64,000 nt of DNA from Geodermatophilus bullaregiensis (GCF_016907675.1 NZ_JAFBCJ010000001.1:5084001-5148000); one strand, 5' to 3'. Numbered from the stretch's first letter, positions 39,268-49,487 are shown. Numbers and translations are program-made. The notes: generated by a model from the sequence alone, not told the origin.

Positions 39268-40604
39268 GCGAGCACCAGGTTCCTGAAGCGGACCCCGGCC
39301 GACGCGCTGCCGAGGTGGACGACGGGCACGGGTCGGTGGGTGGCGTCCGCGACGGTCACGGTCGCGCCGACGGTGTCCGCGCGGGCGAACAGGAGGCTCG
39401 AGCGGGTGACGCCGATCCGGAGCGGGACGTAGGCGCCCGTCCGCAGCGCCGTCCCCCCCGCCGAGGACACGAGCGTGCCGCCCACCCCGTCGGTCACCCG
39501 GCGGACCTCGAGGGCGCCGTCCGCCCGCAGGAGGAACAGGTAGCCGTCGGCGCCGGGCGAGGGACGGGACGGCCGGTACGGGTGGTCGTCGGTGCTCAGG
39601 AGGACCCACCCGAAGCTCGAGCGGCCGTCGCCGCGGACCTCGTCCACGCGGAGGTCGAGGTGCAGCGTGAACGCCGCCGGGTCCGGCGGTGCGAGGAAGC
39701 CCATGAGCGTGGAGGTGGCGGGATCGGAGACGTCGCAGCCCCACGAGGAGTCGTCCGGGTGGAACCGGCCGCGGCCGGTGTCGGGCAGCATCCCGGGCAG
39801 CCAGACCTGACGGGCGAACAGGTCGGAGGTGCGGCGTCCCGCGTCCCCGGCGACGTAGACCGGGTCGTCGGAGAAGATCGCGTCCACGCCGTGGGCGACG
39901 AGGGTGTCCCGCTGGTGCCGCCGGTTGACCGTGTGGCAGGCCACCTCGACCCCGGCCGCGTGCGCTCGCGCGCAGACCGCCTCGGTGACGCTGCCCGCCT
40001 CCGGGCCGATCCAGCCGATGCCCTCCGCGGCGGCGCGGGCGACGTCGGTGCTCCCGAGCCAGATGACGTCCCACCCCCGCGAGCGCGCCAGCCGGCAGTC
40101 GGCGAGCGCGTAGGACTGCAGCAGCACCGACGCCGGGCTGGTACCGCGTCGTTCGAGCGCGTCGATCATCGGGCCCATCGCGTCGCTGCTCTTGGCCTCG
40201 GCGCACAGCAGGACGCGGTTGCCGAACTCGGTGAGCACCTCCTCGAACAGCGGCGGGCGCAGCCCGTCGGGCCAGCCCCCGCCGAGGGTGGCCGAGGCGT
40301 CGATGTCGAGCTGCTTCCAGGACACCGACGTGTGGTCGGCGACGTTGCCGGTGGAGGTGGTGGTGCGGTCCACGGTCCCGTCGTGCATGACCCCGAGGCC
40401 GCCGTCGGCGAGCACGGACACGTCCTGCTCGATGACCGGCAGGCCCTGGCCGACCGCGACCCGGTAGCCCTCGAGCGTGTGCTCGGGGACCTGCAGGGCC
40501 CCGCCGCGGTGGGCGATCACGAACGGCCGGCTCAGGCCGGCGAAGGCCACGGCCGCTCCCGGAGCCGGCGTCCGGGCCGGTGACCGGCCGGGGCGGGCGC
40601 TCAC
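39264..40604 (-). CDS. Glycerophosphodiester phosphodiesterase with C-terminal beta domain
   Basis: 446 residues from a GTG. FVIAHRGGALQVPEHTLEGY and IEQDVSVLADGGLGVMHD are the HRG and metal-binding motifs of the GDPD TIM barrel; CHTVNRR and AIFSDDPVYV close the barrel at about residue 255. The remaining ~190 residues (HLDLRVDEVRGDGRSSFGWV, VPLRIGVTRSSLLFARADT) look like a concanavalin-type beta-sandwich, perhaps carbohydrate-binding. It would release alcohols from glycerophosphodiesters. No signal peptide is evident, which is odd for a protein with a lectin-like domain. Confidence 0.88.
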   Translation of the reverse strand: MSARPGRSPARTPAPGAAVAFAGLSRPFVIAHRGGALQVPEHTLEGYRVAVGQGLPVIEQDVSVLADGGLGVMHDGTVDRTTTSTGNVADHTSVSWKQLDIDASATLGGGWPDGLRPPLFEEVLTEFGNRVLLCAEAKSSDAMGPMIDALERRGTSPASVLLQSYALADCRLARSRGWDVIWLGSTDVARAAAEGIGWIGPEAGSVTEAVCARAHAAGVEVACHTVNRRHQRDTLVAHGVDAIFSDDPVYVAGDAGRRTSDLFARQVWLPGMLPDTGRGRFHPDDSSWGCDVSDPATSTLMGFLAPPDPAAFTLHLDLRVDEVRGDGRSSFGWVLLSTDDHPYRPSRPSPGADGYLFLLRADGALEVRRVTDGVGGTLVSSAGGTALRTGAYVPLRIGVTRSSLLFARADTVGATVTVADATHRPVPVVHLGSASAGVRFRNLVLA

Positions 40605-40650
40605 CCGCCGGCCCGGGACGGCCCGCGCGGCACGGGCCGGACCGGGCCGG

Positions 40651-40953
40651 TCAGCCGCGGCGCGCGTCCGCGACGACCTCGAACCACTCCGTCCGGCTCG
40701 GCTCCTCCTCGAGCCGCTCGAGCGTCGACCGCTGCTCGAGGAAGGCGGGGTCGTGGTGCCAGGACTCCCAGTCCTCCCGGCTCTGCCAGGTGCCGACGAG
40801 GACCCGGGTGCCGGTCTCCTCCGCCGGGGTGAGCAGCTGTCCCGACACCCAGCCCGGCCGGTCGCGCGCCGACTCGAACCGGGCCCGCACCGCCGCGTCC
40901 CATTCGTCCTCCCCGCCCGGACGCAGCCGGGTGGTCGTCACCACGGTCATCAT
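40651..40953 (-). CDS. Antibiotic biosynthesis monooxygenase (ABM) domain protein
   Basis: 100 residues, one ferredoxin-like ABM domain: MTVVTTTRLRPGGEDEWDAA, WVSGQLLTPAEETG, LVGTWQSREDWESWHHDPAF and WFEVV. Such dimeric proteins act as cofactor-free oxygenases or haem-related enzymes, often without known substrate. Two adjacent ATG codons follow a GAGGAG site. It is upstream of the GDPD gene on the same strand. Confidence 0.8.
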   Translation of the reverse strand: MMTVVTTTRLRPGGEDEWDAAVRARFESARDRPGWVSGQLLTPAEETGTRVLVGTWQSREDWESWHHDPAFLEQRSTLERLEEEPSRTEWFEVVADARRG

Positions 40954-41232
40954 CGACAGCTCCTCACACGCCGGCCGGTCAGCTGCGGTGCCAGTCTCGC
41001 CCGTCCGTCGTCCCCCCGCACGGCCCGCAGCCGGGAGCGGTCGTCGTCCGGACGACGAGCGGGCACGTCGGAGGGCGCGCGCACGACGGACCGGGCACTG
41101 TGGTCCCCGGACGGCGATGGCCGATCATCGGACCACCGCACGGCCCGCGAGCGTGCCGCCCCGTCGACCGGCTGCCGACGACCCGGGGACCACCTCGCGC
41201 GGCCGGTCGCCCCACTCACGAGGAGGACGTCG

Positions 41233-42447
41233 TTGGACCGGCCCCGAGCCCTGCTGCTGGAGAACATCGACCCGGTGGCGGCCGACGTCCTCCGCTCGGC
41301 CGGCTACCAGACCGAGTCGCTGCGCGGAGCCCTGGACGAGGCCGACCTCGTCGCCGCCCTGGACGGCGTGGACCTGCTGGGCATCCGGTCGAAGACCCTG
41401 GTCACCGCGGAGGTGCTGCGCCGCAGTCCCGGCCTCGCGGCGGTCGGCGCCTTCTGCATCGGCACCAACCAGATCGACCTCGCCGCCGCCGCCGCGGCCG
41501 GCGTCGCGGTGTTCAACGCCCCCTACTCCAACACCCGCAGCGTCGTGGAGATGGCGATCGCGGAGATCATCTGCCTGGCCCGCCGGCTGGTCGACCGGGA
41601 TCGCGCGCTGCACGCCGGGACCTGGGACAAGTCCGCGGCCGGCAGCCACGAGATCCGCGGGCGGACCCTGGGCATCGTCGGCTACGGCAACATCGGCAGC
41701 CAGCTGTCCGTGCTGGCCGAGGCACTGGGCATGCGGGTGCTGTTCTACGACCTGGAGGACAAGCTCGCCCTGGGCAACGCGCAGGCCTGCGGCAGCCTCG
41801 AGGAGCTGCTCGAGGCCGCCGAGACCGTCACGCTGCACGTCGACGGGCGGGCCGGCAACGCGGGGCTGTTCGGCGCCGAGCAGTTCTCGCGGATGCGCCG
41901 GCGCAGCCTGTTCCTCAACCTGTCCCGGGGGTTCGTCGTCGACCACGAGGCGCTGCGCGACCACGTGCTCAGCGGGCACATCGCCGGCGCGGCCGTCGAC
42001 GTGTTCCCCGAGGAGCCGAGGGAGCAGGGCGACGCGTTCACCTCCGTGCTGCGGGGGCTGCCCAACGTCATCCTCACGCCGCACGTCGGGGGCTCGACCC
42101 AGGAGGCCCAGCACGACATCGGGCGGTTCGTCGCCGGCAAGCTCGTCGACTTCACCGGCTCCGGGACGACGACGCTGAGCGTCAACCTGCCCGCGGTCGC
42201 ACTGCACGGGTCCTCGGCGGCCCGCTTCGCGCTGCTGCACCGCAACGTGCCCGGCGTCCTCGCGCGCGCCGACGCGCTGGTCGGCGAGCACGGCCTCAAC
42301 GTGGACGGGCAGGTGCTGGCCACCCGCGGCGAGCTGGGGTACGCGGTGACCGACGTCAGCGCGCCGCCGCCCCCGGAGCTGCTGGCCGCGCTGCGGGCGC
42401 TCCCGGAGACGGTCCGCCTGACGCTGCTGCCGCGCACGGCCGGCTGA
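41233..42447 (+). CDS. serA: D-3-phosphoglycerate dehydrogenase-like, with ACT domain
   Basis: 404 residues from TTG 41233, supported by AGGAGG 6 bases upstream. LGIVGYGNIGSQLS is the NAD motif, LFLNLSRGFVVD and TPHVGGSTQEAQ hold the catalytic Arg/Glu/His region, and the last ~75 residues (RNVPGVLARADALVGEHGLN) are an ACT regulatory domain. The arrangement matches short (E. coli-type) SerA. It oxidises 3-phosphoglycerate, the first step of serine synthesis. Other ACT-containing 2-hydroxyacid dehydrogenases cannot be excluded. Confidence 0.85.
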   Translation: MDRPRALLLENIDPVAADVLRSAGYQTESLRGALDEADLVAALDGVDLLGIRSKTLVTAEVLRRSPGLAAVGAFCIGTNQIDLAAAAAAGVAVFNAPYSNTRSVVEMAIAEIICLARRLVDRDRALHAGTWDKSAAGSHEIRGRTLGIVGYGNIGSQLSVLAEALGMRVLFYDLEDKLALGNAQACGSLEELLEAAETVTLHVDGRAGNAGLFGAEQFSRMRRRSLFLNLSRGFVVDHEALRDHVLSGHIAGAAVDVFPEEPREQGDAFTSVLRGLPNVILTPHVGGSTQEAQHDIGRFVAGKLVDFTGSGTTTLSVNLPAVALHGSSAARFALLHRNVPGVLARADALVGEHGLNVDGQVLATRGELGYAVTDVSAPPPPELLAALRALPETVRLTLLPRTAG

Positions 42448-42468
42448 GCGCGGGGGAGGGGGACCGGG

Positions 42469-43215
42469 ATGGTGATCAGCGAGGGCGACCTGCGGGCGCG
42501 GTGGTCGGCCGGGCAGCCGTGCCACGGCCTGTGGAGCCTGCTGCCCGGTGCGGTGACCGGCGAGGTCCTGGCCCGCACGGGCGCGGACTTCGTGGTCGTC
42601 GACCTGCAGCACGGCGCCACGGCCGAGGCCGAGCTGCCGGGGACCGCGGCGGCGATCACCGCGGCGGGCTCGGTGCCGCTCGTCCGGACGCGCAGCCCGT
42701 CCTTCGCCGACGTCGGCCGCCCGCTCGACCTGGGCGCCCGCGGCGTCATCGTGCCCAACGTGCGCGACGCCGCCCACGCCCGGGAGGTCGTCGCCGCCTG
42801 CCGCCACGCCCCGGCCGGGAGCCGGTCGATCGGGCGGCTCTCCGGCGGGGCCGACGCGCCGCTGGTGGTCGTGATGGTGGAGGCCGCGACCGCGCTGGCC
42901 GACCTCGACGCCGTCCTCGCCGTCGAGGGGCTGGACGGGGTCTACGTCGGTCCCGGCGACCTCTCGCTGTCCCTCGGGCTGACCGGCGAGGACCGCCGGG
43001 CCGAGCTGCGCGGGGTCCTGTCCTCGATCGTCGCCCGGGCCGGCGCCGCCGGGGTGCCCGTCGGTGTGCACGCCTACAGCGGCGAGGAGGCCGCCGGCCA
43101 CGCCGCCGAGGGCGCGACGATCGTCACGGTCGCCGTCGACGCGGTGTCCCTGGGTGAGGTCGTGGCGCACCACCTCGCCGTCGCCCGCGGCGGACCGGGG
43201 CCGAACGGGACCTGA
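42469..43215 (+). CDS. HpcH/HpaI family aldolase
   Basis: 248 residues. GLWSLLPGAVTGEVLARTGADFVVVDLQHG, shortened here by the rules, and the block ARGVIVPNVRDAAHA are the class II pyruvate aldolase fold, with VMVEAATALADLD carrying the metal-binding Glu and VGPGDLSLSLG the second metal site. The family cleaves 2-keto-4-hydroxy acids. It lies 21 bp after the SerA-like gene and may be cotranscribed; substrate unknown. Confidence 0.85.
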   Translation: MVISEGDLRARWSAGQPCHGLWSLLPGAVTGEVLARTGADFVVVDLQHGATAEAELPGTAAAITAAGSVPLVRTRSPSFADVGRPLDLGARGVIVPNVRDAAHAREVVAACRHAPAGSRSIGRLSGGADAPLVVVMVEAATALADLDAVLAVEGLDGVYVGPGDLSLSLGLTGEDRRAELRGVLSSIVARAGAAGVPVGVHAYSGEEAAGHAAEGATIVTVAVDAVSLGEVVAHHLAVARGGPGPNGT

Positions 43216-43313
43216 TCGGCGGAGCCGGGGGCGGTGAGCGCGCGCGGAGCGGCCGGACGGACCACCATCACTCTGACGGCACACCGGTGCCGACCGATCA
43301 GGAGGACGTCAAG

Positions 43314-44270
43314 GTGGCGGGTGGACTCGTAGCACTGTTCGACGACGTGGCGCTGCTGGCGCGCGCAGCAGCCGCCTCGATCGACGACGTCGGTGCCGCT
43401 GCCGGGCGGGCCGGCGTGAAGGCCGCCGGCGTCGTCGTCGACGACACGGCCGTGACGCCGCAGTACGTGCGCGGACTGGCGGCCGAACGCGAGGTGCCGA
43501 TCATCCGGCGCATCGCGCTCGGGTCGCTGCGCAACAAGCTGCTCGTCATCCTGCCCGCCATCCTGCTGCTCAGCCAGTTCCTGCCCTGGCTGCTCACCCC
43601 GATCCTCATGATCGGCGGCGCCTACCTCTGCTACGAGGGCGCGGAGAAGGTCTGGCACCGGCTGAGCGGCCACCACGACGACCACGCCGCGGGTGAGCAG
43701 GCGGCACCGGACGAGGACACCATCGTGTCCGGTGCCGTCCGCACCGACTTCATCCTGTCGGCGGAGATCATGGTCATCTCGCTGAACGAGGTGGCCGCCG
43801 AGACCTTCTGGTCCCGGGCGATCATCCTCGCGGTCGTCGGGCTGCTCATCACGATCCTGGTGTACGGGGTCGTCGCGCTCATCGTGAAGATGGACGACGC
43901 CGGGCTGCGGCTGTCCCAGTCCTCGCGCAAGGGCGTGGCCGGGCTCGGCCGTGGGCTGGTCAAGGGCATGCCCCGGCTGCTGACCGCCCTCACGGTGATC
44001 GGGACCGCCGCGATGCTGTGGGTCGGCGGGCACATCCTGCTGGTCGGCAGCGACGAGCTCGGGCTGCACGCCGTGTACGGCGTCGTGCACCACCTGGAGG
44101 AGCTGGCGCACGAGGCCACCGGAGCCCTCGGCGGGGTCGTGGGGTGGCTGGTCAACACGTTCGCCAGCGCGCTCGTCGGGCTCGCCGTCGGCGCGCTGAT
44201 CGTGCTGGTCGTGAACCTGACGGTGCACCGGCGCAAGGCCCACCCCGCCCGCGGGACGGCGTCCCACTAG
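43314..44270 (+). CDS. DUF808 integral membrane protein (YedI-like)
   Basis: 318 residues from GTG 43314, chosen because GGAGG lies 8 bases upstream and the product then begins VAGGLVALFDDVALLARA, the usual DUF808 start. Several membrane segments are visible (LLVILPAILLLSQFLPWLL, IILAVVGLLITILVYGVVAL, ALVGLAVGALIVLVVNL). YLCYEGAEKVWHRL is a family block. Function unknown. Confidence 0.88.
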   Translation: MAGGLVALFDDVALLARAAAASIDDVGAAAGRAGVKAAGVVVDDTAVTPQYVRGLAAEREVPIIRRIALGSLRNKLLVILPAILLLSQFLPWLLTPILMIGGAYLCYEGAEKVWHRLSGHHDDHAAGEQAAPDEDTIVSGAVRTDFILSAEIMVISLNEVAAETFWSRAIILAVVGLLITILVYGVVALIVKMDDAGLRLSQSSRKGVAGLGRGLVKGMPRLLTALTVIGTAAMLWVGGHILLVGSDELGLHAVYGVVHHLEELAHEATGALGGVVGWLVNTFASALVGLAVGALIVLVVNLTVHRRKAHPARGTASH

Positions 44271-44304
44271 TCCCCGGGCGGGTGGTGCTGGAGCACGACG
44301 GCCG

Positions 44305-45450
44305 GTGAGCACGTTCGACCTCGCCGTCCCGCGGCGGGTGCTGTTCGGCCCGGGCCGGGCCGACGAGCTCGCCGAGCTGCTGCCCGCCCTGGGCCGGCGG
44401 GTCGTGCTGTGCACGGGGCGGGACCCCTCACGCCACCGCCACCTCCTCGGCGGGGTCGACCCGGTCGCCGTCGTGAGCGTCGCGCGCGAGCCGACGGTGG
44501 ACGACGTGCGTGCGGCGACCGGCGAGGCGCGGGCCGCCGGCGCCGACGTCGTCGTCGCGATCGGTGGCGGCAGCGTCCTTGACCTCGGCAAGGCGGTCGC
44601 GGTCCTGCTCGGCAACGGCACCGATCCGCTGGACCACCTGGAGGGCGTGGGCCGCGGGGTGCCCGTCGGGCGGCCGGCCGCGCCGTGCGTCGCGGTGCCG
44701 ACGACCGCGGGCACCGGTGCGGAGGCGACCGCCAACGCCGTGCTCGGCTCGCCGGAGCACGGCGTCAAGGCGAGCATCCGCAGCCCGCACCTGCTCGCGG
44801 CCGTCGCGCTGGTGGACCCGCTGCTCACGCTGAGCTGCCCGCCCGCGGTGACCGCGAGCAGCGGTCTGGACGCGCTGACCCAGTGCCTGGAGCCCTACGT
44901 CTCGCCCCGGGCCAACCCGGCGACCGACGCCGTCGCGGCCGAGGGGCTGCGGCGCGGGGCGCGGGCGCTGCGGCGCGCCCACGAGCACGGGGACGACCGC
45001 GTCGCCCGCGAGGAGATGGCGCTGTGCAGCCTCTTCGGCGGCATCGCGCTGGCCAACGCGAAGCTCGGGGCGGTGCACGGCCTCGCCGGCGTCGTGGGCG
45101 GGACGGTCGACGCACCGCACGGCGCGGTGTGCGCCGCGCTGCTGGCGCCGGTGGTCGAGGCGAACCTCCGGGCGCTGCACGAGCGCGAGCCGGACGCTCC
45201 GGGGCTGCGCCGCTACGCCGAGGCCGCCCGGCTGCTGACCGGCCGGGAGGACGCCACCGCCGGGGACGCCGTGGCGTGGCTGCGCGCGACGGTCGCCGCG
45301 CTCGACGTGCCGTCCCTGGGGGCGGTGGGCCTGGCGCGGGCGCGGTACGCCGAGGTCGCCGGGAAGGCCGCGCGCTCGAGCAGCATGCAGGGCAATCCCG
45401 TGCGGCTCACCGAGGAGGAGCTCGTGGCGGTGCTCGAGGCGGCAGCGTGA
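44305..45450 (+). CDS. Iron-containing alcohol dehydrogenase/maleylacetate reductase-like
   Basis: 381 residues. AIGGGSVLDLGKAVA and VPTTAGTGAEATANAV are the NAD(P) and substrate blocks of group III alcohol dehydrogenases, and VHGLAGVVGGTVDAPHG contributes the metal-binding His residues. Size and AIGGGS spacing resemble maleylacetate reductases as well as iron alcohol dehydrogenases. No aromatic catabolism genes are adjacent, so substrate remains open. Confidence 0.85.
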   Translation: MSTFDLAVPRRVLFGPGRADELAELLPALGRRVVLCTGRDPSRHRHLLGGVDPVAVVSVAREPTVDDVRAATGEARAAGADVVVAIGGGSVLDLGKAVAVLLGNGTDPLDHLEGVGRGVPVGRPAAPCVAVPTTAGTGAEATANAVLGSPEHGVKASIRSPHLLAAVALVDPLLTLSCPPAVTASSGLDALTQCLEPYVSPRANPATDAVAAEGLRRGARALRRAHEHGDDRVAREEMALCSLFGGIALANAKLGAVHGLAGVVGGTVDAPHGAVCAALLAPVVEANLRALHEREPDAPGLRRYAEAARLLTGREDATAGDAVAWLRATVAALDVPSLGAVGLARARYAEVAGKAARSSSMQGNPVRLTEEELVAVLEAAA

Positions 45451-45507
45451 CCGCGGCGGCCGCTGTCACGGTGCCGCCTGCCCGGCGGTGAGCACGGCAG
45501 GAGCCGG

Positions 45508-46704
45508 TCAGGTGTGGTCGAGGTCCGCGATGCTCGCCGTGGACGGGCCTCGCCGGGCGGACGAGGACCGCGACCCGGCCTCGGCCTCACGGAGCACCCG
45601 CAGGACGTTCCCCCCGATCAGCCGCACGCACTCGTCCTGGCTCCACCCCCGGTCGAGGAGCTCGGCGATCAGCGCGGGATAGCAGGCGACGTCCTCCAGG
45701 CCGTCGGGGACGTCGTCGGTCCCGTCGTAGTCCCCGCCGATGCCGACGTGGTCGATGCCGGCCACCCGCCGCACGTGCTCGACGTGGTCGGCGACCTCGG
45801 CGAGCACCGCGCGCGGGCGGGGACGGTCGGCGACGTACTCCGCCGCCGTCGCGGCTCGCTGGCCGGCGTCCCGCGGGTCGAGCCCACGGCGCTCCATCTC
45901 GGCCCGGAGCCCGAGCGTCCACGCGCGGCACCGCGGCGACACGAAGTCCGGGACGAACGTCACCATGCAGACGCCTCCGTTGGCAGCCAGCCGACGGAGC
46001 AGGTCGTCGGGGACGTTGCGCGGGTGGTCGCAGACCGCACGAGCCCCCGAGTGGGAGAAGACGACCGGGGCCTCCGCGATCTGCAGGACGTCACGCGCCG
46101 TGGTGGCCGCCACGTGCGACAGGTCGACCAGCATCCCGAGCCGCTGCATCTCGCCCACCACCTCCCGGCCGAACGCGCTCAGCCCCCCGACCACGGGATC
46201 GTCCGTCGCCGAGTCGGCCCAGGGGACGTTCACGTTGTGCGTCAGCGTCATGTAGCGGACGCCGAGCCGGTGGAGCATCCGCAGCACACCGGTCGAGTTC
46301 GCGATGGCATGGCCGCCCTCGGCGCCCAGCAGCGAGGCGATCCTGCCGCGGGAGAAGGCGTGCTCCACGTCGTCGGCGCTCAGCGCGAGCTCCAGGTCGT
46401 CCGGGTGGCGGTGGACCATCTGGTGGACGAGGTCGATCTGTTCCAGGGTGGTGGCCACCGCCGCGTCACCCTGCAGCGTGCCGGGCACGTAGACCGACCA
46501 GAACTGGGCACCGACCCCGCCGCGCCGCAGCCTCGGCAGGTCGGTGTGCGTCTGTGGCACGGGGGCCGCGAGGTCCACTCGGCCGAGGTCCCGGCCGAAA
46601 CGCGTGCGGACGGCCCACGGCAGGTCGTTGTGACCGTCGACGAGCGGGTGGTGGCGCAACAGGTCACGGGCCGTGGCGAGTGCCGCGGCGGGACCACTGC
46701 GCAT
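45508..46704 (-). CDS. Membrane dipeptidase family (M19) peptidase
   Basis: 398 residues from ATG 46704 (a GTG 3 bases earlier is too close to the GGAGG). Metal ligands of M19 dipeptidases are visible: [33 protein letters not shown] and GGDYDG. There is no signal peptide or lipobox. It hydrolyses dipeptides, including D-residue ones. It stands next to the regulator and 5 kb from pqqA; a role in trimming the cross-linked PqqA peptide is possible, because no pqqF or pqqG is visible. Confidence 0.9.
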   Translation of the reverse strand: MRSGPAAALATARDLLRHHPLVDGHNDLPWAVRTRFGRDLGRVDLAAPVPQTHTDLPRLRRGGVGAQFWSVYVPGTLQGDAAVATTLEQIDLVHQMVHRHPDDLELALSADDVEHAFSRGRIASLLGAEGGHAIANSTGVLRMLHRLGVRYMTLTHNVNVPWADSATDDPVVGGLSAFGREVVGEMQRLGMLVDLSHVAATTARDVLQIAEAPVVFSHSGARAVCDHPRNVPDDLLRRLAANGGVCMVTFVPDFVSPRCRAWTLGLRAEMERRGLDPRDAGQRAATAAEYVADRPRPRAVLAEVADHVEHVRRVAGIDHVGIGGDYDGTDDVPDGLEDVACYPALIAELLDRGWSQDECVRLIGGNVLRVLREAEAGSRSSSARRGPSTASIADLDHT

Positions 46705-46724
46705 CACGGACCTCCCGGGGTGTC

Positions 46725-48176
46725 CTACAGACCGAGCACCTGGCGGACGGACGGCGCGTGCCGGCGGGAGACCGGGACGGTCTCGCGGGCGCGGGTGTCC
46801 GTGGCGAGGAACAGCGTCCCCTTGAAGCCCGGCTCGACCTCCCGCACGCGGCCGAGGTTGACGAGGAACCGGCGGTGGACGCGCAGGAACCCCTCGTCCA
46901 CCAGCTCCTGCTCGAGGCGGTCGAGGCCGCGGGCGGCGCCCAGGAGCCGTCCCTGGTCACTGGTGAGCCAGACGTTGTTGTGGTCGGCCTCGGCGAACCG
47001 GATCTCGCGCGGGTCGAGCAGCACCCACCGGTCCTCCCGCAGGGCGACGACCCGGTGGGGTGACGAACGGGGACACGGGACGGAGGGTCCGGGGCGGCCG
47101 GGTGGCGGTTCGACCTCCGACGAGTCGGCGTCGGACCCGTCGGCGGGCCCGAGGGCCAGCAGCGCGCCGATGACCTGGGTGCCGTCGAGGACCGGGCGGA
47201 CGGCGACCGGGAGAGCGGTGCCGAGGAAGGGCACGTAGACCCGTGTCGTCCCGTTCCAGCACGGGTCCTGCCGGGCGCGCTCGGTGACCCTGCGGGCCAG
47301 CTCGGGCATCCCGGGGACCTGCGGGGCCCACCGCTGCGCCGGCGCGTACGCCGGGGTGTCCGCGGGCGTACCGATCAGGACGGCGGCCCCGCTGTTGGCG
47401 AGCACGACCTTGCCGGCGGTGTCCACGGCGGCCAGCGGCGTCGCGCACGGCACCCGGGCATCGGCGAAGGCGGCGGCCAGGAGCGTGCCGGTGTGCCGCG
47501 CCCGTTGCCGCAGCTTGGCCTCGGTGGCCGCGGCGGCCCTGCTCAGCCACGGCAGCACGGCGTCGGACAGCGGCGTCCTCCAGCAGGACACGTTGAGCAC
47601 GGCGAGCGGCTCGTGCGTGACGACGTCGCGGACGGCGACGCCGGCACACGTCCACGCGTCGAAGGTGCGGCACCAGTGCTCCGGGCCCCTGACCAGGACG
47701 GGACGCTGGCTCTCCAGGGAGGTGCCCACGCCGTTGGTGCCGCTGGTCCGCTCGGCCCAGGCGGACCAGGCGGCGAGGTTGCTCCCCGCGGCGAGGCGGA
47801 GCATCCGTCTGCTCCCCCAGGAGGCCAGGACGCGGCCGTCGGAGTCGGCCACGGTGACGACAGCGTCCACGCCGGTCACGTCCCCGGCGGCGCAGGCCGC
47901 CGAGCCGCCCAGCTCGGCGAACACCACGTGGTGCTCCATCGAGTGGGTCCCGCCCTCGGCCGCGACGGGTGCCCGTTCCAGGTCGGGGTCGACCTCGTAC
48001 TCCGACCGGCACCGGTACCAGGACATGAGGATCTCGGGCCGAACCCCGTGGACGGTGTCCGCCCCCGCGGTGAAGCGCTCCCGGGCCGCCGCGATCCGCT
48101 TGAGGTTCTCCTCGGAGAGCGCCGCCCCACTCGTCGCGGGTGGTGCGCCGTTCGTCCGACCTTTCGCGCCGTTCAT
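46725..48176 (-). CDS. GAF-LytTR transcriptional regulator
   Basis: 483 residues from ATG 48176 with AAGGGGA upstream. The N-terminal half resembles the sensory GAF part of AcoR-type activators ([59 protein letters not shown]), but the AAA+ and Fis domains are absent. The last ~105 residues are a LytTR DNA-binding domain ([32 protein letters not shown]). AcoR relatives respond to alcohols, acetoin or their metabolites. It is divergent from the alcohol dehydrogenase/PQQ genes, which it likely controls; 124 bp separate them. Confidence 0.85.
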   Translation of the reverse strand: MNGAKGRTNGAPPATSGAALSEENLKRIAAARERFTAGADTVHGVRPEILMSWYRCRSEYEVDPDLERAPVAAEGGTHSMEHHVVFAELGGSAACAAGDVTGVDAVVTVADSDGRVLASWGSRRMLRLAAGSNLAAWSAWAERTSGTNGVGTSLESQRPVLVRGPEHWCRTFDAWTCAGVAVRDVVTHEPLAVLNVSCWRTPLSDAVLPWLSRAAAATEAKLRQRARHTGTLLAAAFADARVPCATPLAAVDTAGKVVLANSGAAVLIGTPADTPAYAPAQRWAPQVPGMPELARRVTERARQDPCWNGTTRVYVPFLGTALPVAVRPVLDGTQVIGALLALGPADGSDADSSEVEPPPGRPGPSVPCPRSSPHRVVALREDRWVLLDPREIRFAEADHNNVWLTSDQGRLLGAARGLDRLEQELVDEGFLRVHRRFLVNLGRVREVEPGFKGTLFLATDTRARETVPVSRRHAPSVRQVLGL

Positions 48177-48300
48177 CCCGTTCCCCTTGGACTGTGCGGG
48201 GGAGCGTCCCAGGCTCGGGGCGCGGTCGAGGAGCAGCACGCTAGCCGCCGGGAGCCGGTGTTCCAAGGGCGGGGAGCGGGCCGAGCCGAGGGGGGAGGGC

Positions 48301-49446
48301 ATGCGCGCGGTGGTCTACCAGGAGCCCTTCCAGGTCGCCGTGCAGGAGGTGCCCGACCCCCACATCGAGCAGCCGAACGACGTGATCGTGCGGATCACGT
48401 CGACCTGCATCTGCGGAACCGACCTGTACGTCTACGGAGGTCGGACGGCCGCCCAGCCGGGCACCGTGTTCGGCCACGAGGACCTCGGCATCGTCGAGGA
48501 GGTCGGCGCCGGCGTCGTCACCGTGGAGCAGGGCGACCGCGTCGTGGTGCCGTTCGCCGTGGCCTGCGGCTTCTGCAGGAACTGCCGGGCCGGCTCCACC
48601 GGTGCCTGCCTCACGCTCCACCCGTCGGGCCGGGCGAGAGGCGCGTACGGCTCCGTCACCGCGGGGCCGTGTGCCGGGGGCCAGGCGGAGTACCTGCGGG
48701 TCCCGTACGCGGACGTCAACTGCCTGCCGCTGCCACCGGGCACCCAGCACGAGTCCGACTACGTGCTGCTCGCCGACGTCTTCCCGAGCGGCTACCACGG
48801 CTGCGAGCTCGCGGGCGTCTCGCCGGGGGAGACCGTGGCGGTCTTCGGTGCCGGGCCGGTCGGCCTGATGGCCGCGTACTGCGCCCTGCTCTGCGGCGCG
48901 TCGCGCGTCTTCGTGGTCGACCGCGTCCCCGAGCGACTGGCCAAGGCGCGCGACATCGGGGCCGTCGCCGTGGACTCCTCCGCCGGGGACCCGGCCCAGC
49001 AGATCAAGGAGCTGACCGGCGGTGAGGGCACCGACAAGGGCGTGGACGCCGTCGGCTTCCCGATCACCGCCCGGACCGGCGAGGGCGAGGAGCCCGCGAC
49101 GGTGCTCCACCAGCTCGTGCAGACGGTGCGGCCGACCGGCGGGCTCGGTGTCCCCGGCCCGTGCGTGCACTGGGAACCGGTCGGGGTCGTCGCGGACGCC
49201 GAGGCCGGCACGCTGCTCGTCGCGATCGACACCCTGTTCGAGAAGGGCCTGCGCGTGGGCACCGGGCGGGCGGACGTCAAGCGCTACGACCGGCAGCTGC
49301 GCGACCTGATCACCGAGGGCCGGGCCACGCCCAGCTTCGTGGTGTCCCACGAGCTGCCACTCGACGAGGCGCCCCTGGCCTACCGGAAGGCCGACCAGTG
49401 CGTCGACGGCTGCACGAAGGTCGTCCTCAAGCCCGACGCCGGCTGA
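48301..49446 (+). CDS. Zinc-dependent alcohol/formaldehyde dehydrogenase-like
   Basis: 381 residues from an ATG with GGGGGGAGGG upstream. TCICGTDLYVYGG and VFGHEDLGIVEEVG hold catalytic zinc ligands, CGFCRNCRAGSTGAC the structural zinc, and VAVFGAGPVGLMAAYCA the NAD-binding site. Long insertions and the end KADQCVDGCTKVVLKP resemble glutathione-independent formaldehyde dehydrogenases. It would oxidise an alcohol or the aldehyde made by the PQQ dehydrogenase downstream. It is divergent from the GAF-LytTR regulator. Confidence 0.9.
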   Translation: MRAVVYQEPFQVAVQEVPDPHIEQPNDVIVRITSTCICGTDLYVYGGRTAAQPGTVFGHEDLGIVEEVGAGVVTVEQGDRVVVPFAVACGFCRNCRAGSTGACLTLHPSGRARGAYGSVTAGPCAGGQAEYLRVPYADVNCLPLPPGTQHESDYVLLADVFPSGYHGCELAGVSPGETVAVFGAGPVGLMAAYCALLCGASRVFVVDRVPERLAKARDIGAVAVDSSAGDPAQQIKELTGGEGTDKGVDAVGFPITARTGEGEEPATVLHQLVQTVRPTGGLGVPGPCVHWEPVGVVADAEAGTLLVAIDTLFEKGLRVGTGRADVKRYDRQLRDLITEGRATPSFVVSHELPLDEAPLAYRKADQCVDGCTKVVLKPDAG

Positions 49447-49487
49447 TCGCCGCGCGGCTCCAGCCGCCAGAGAGGGGAGGAGGTGCC

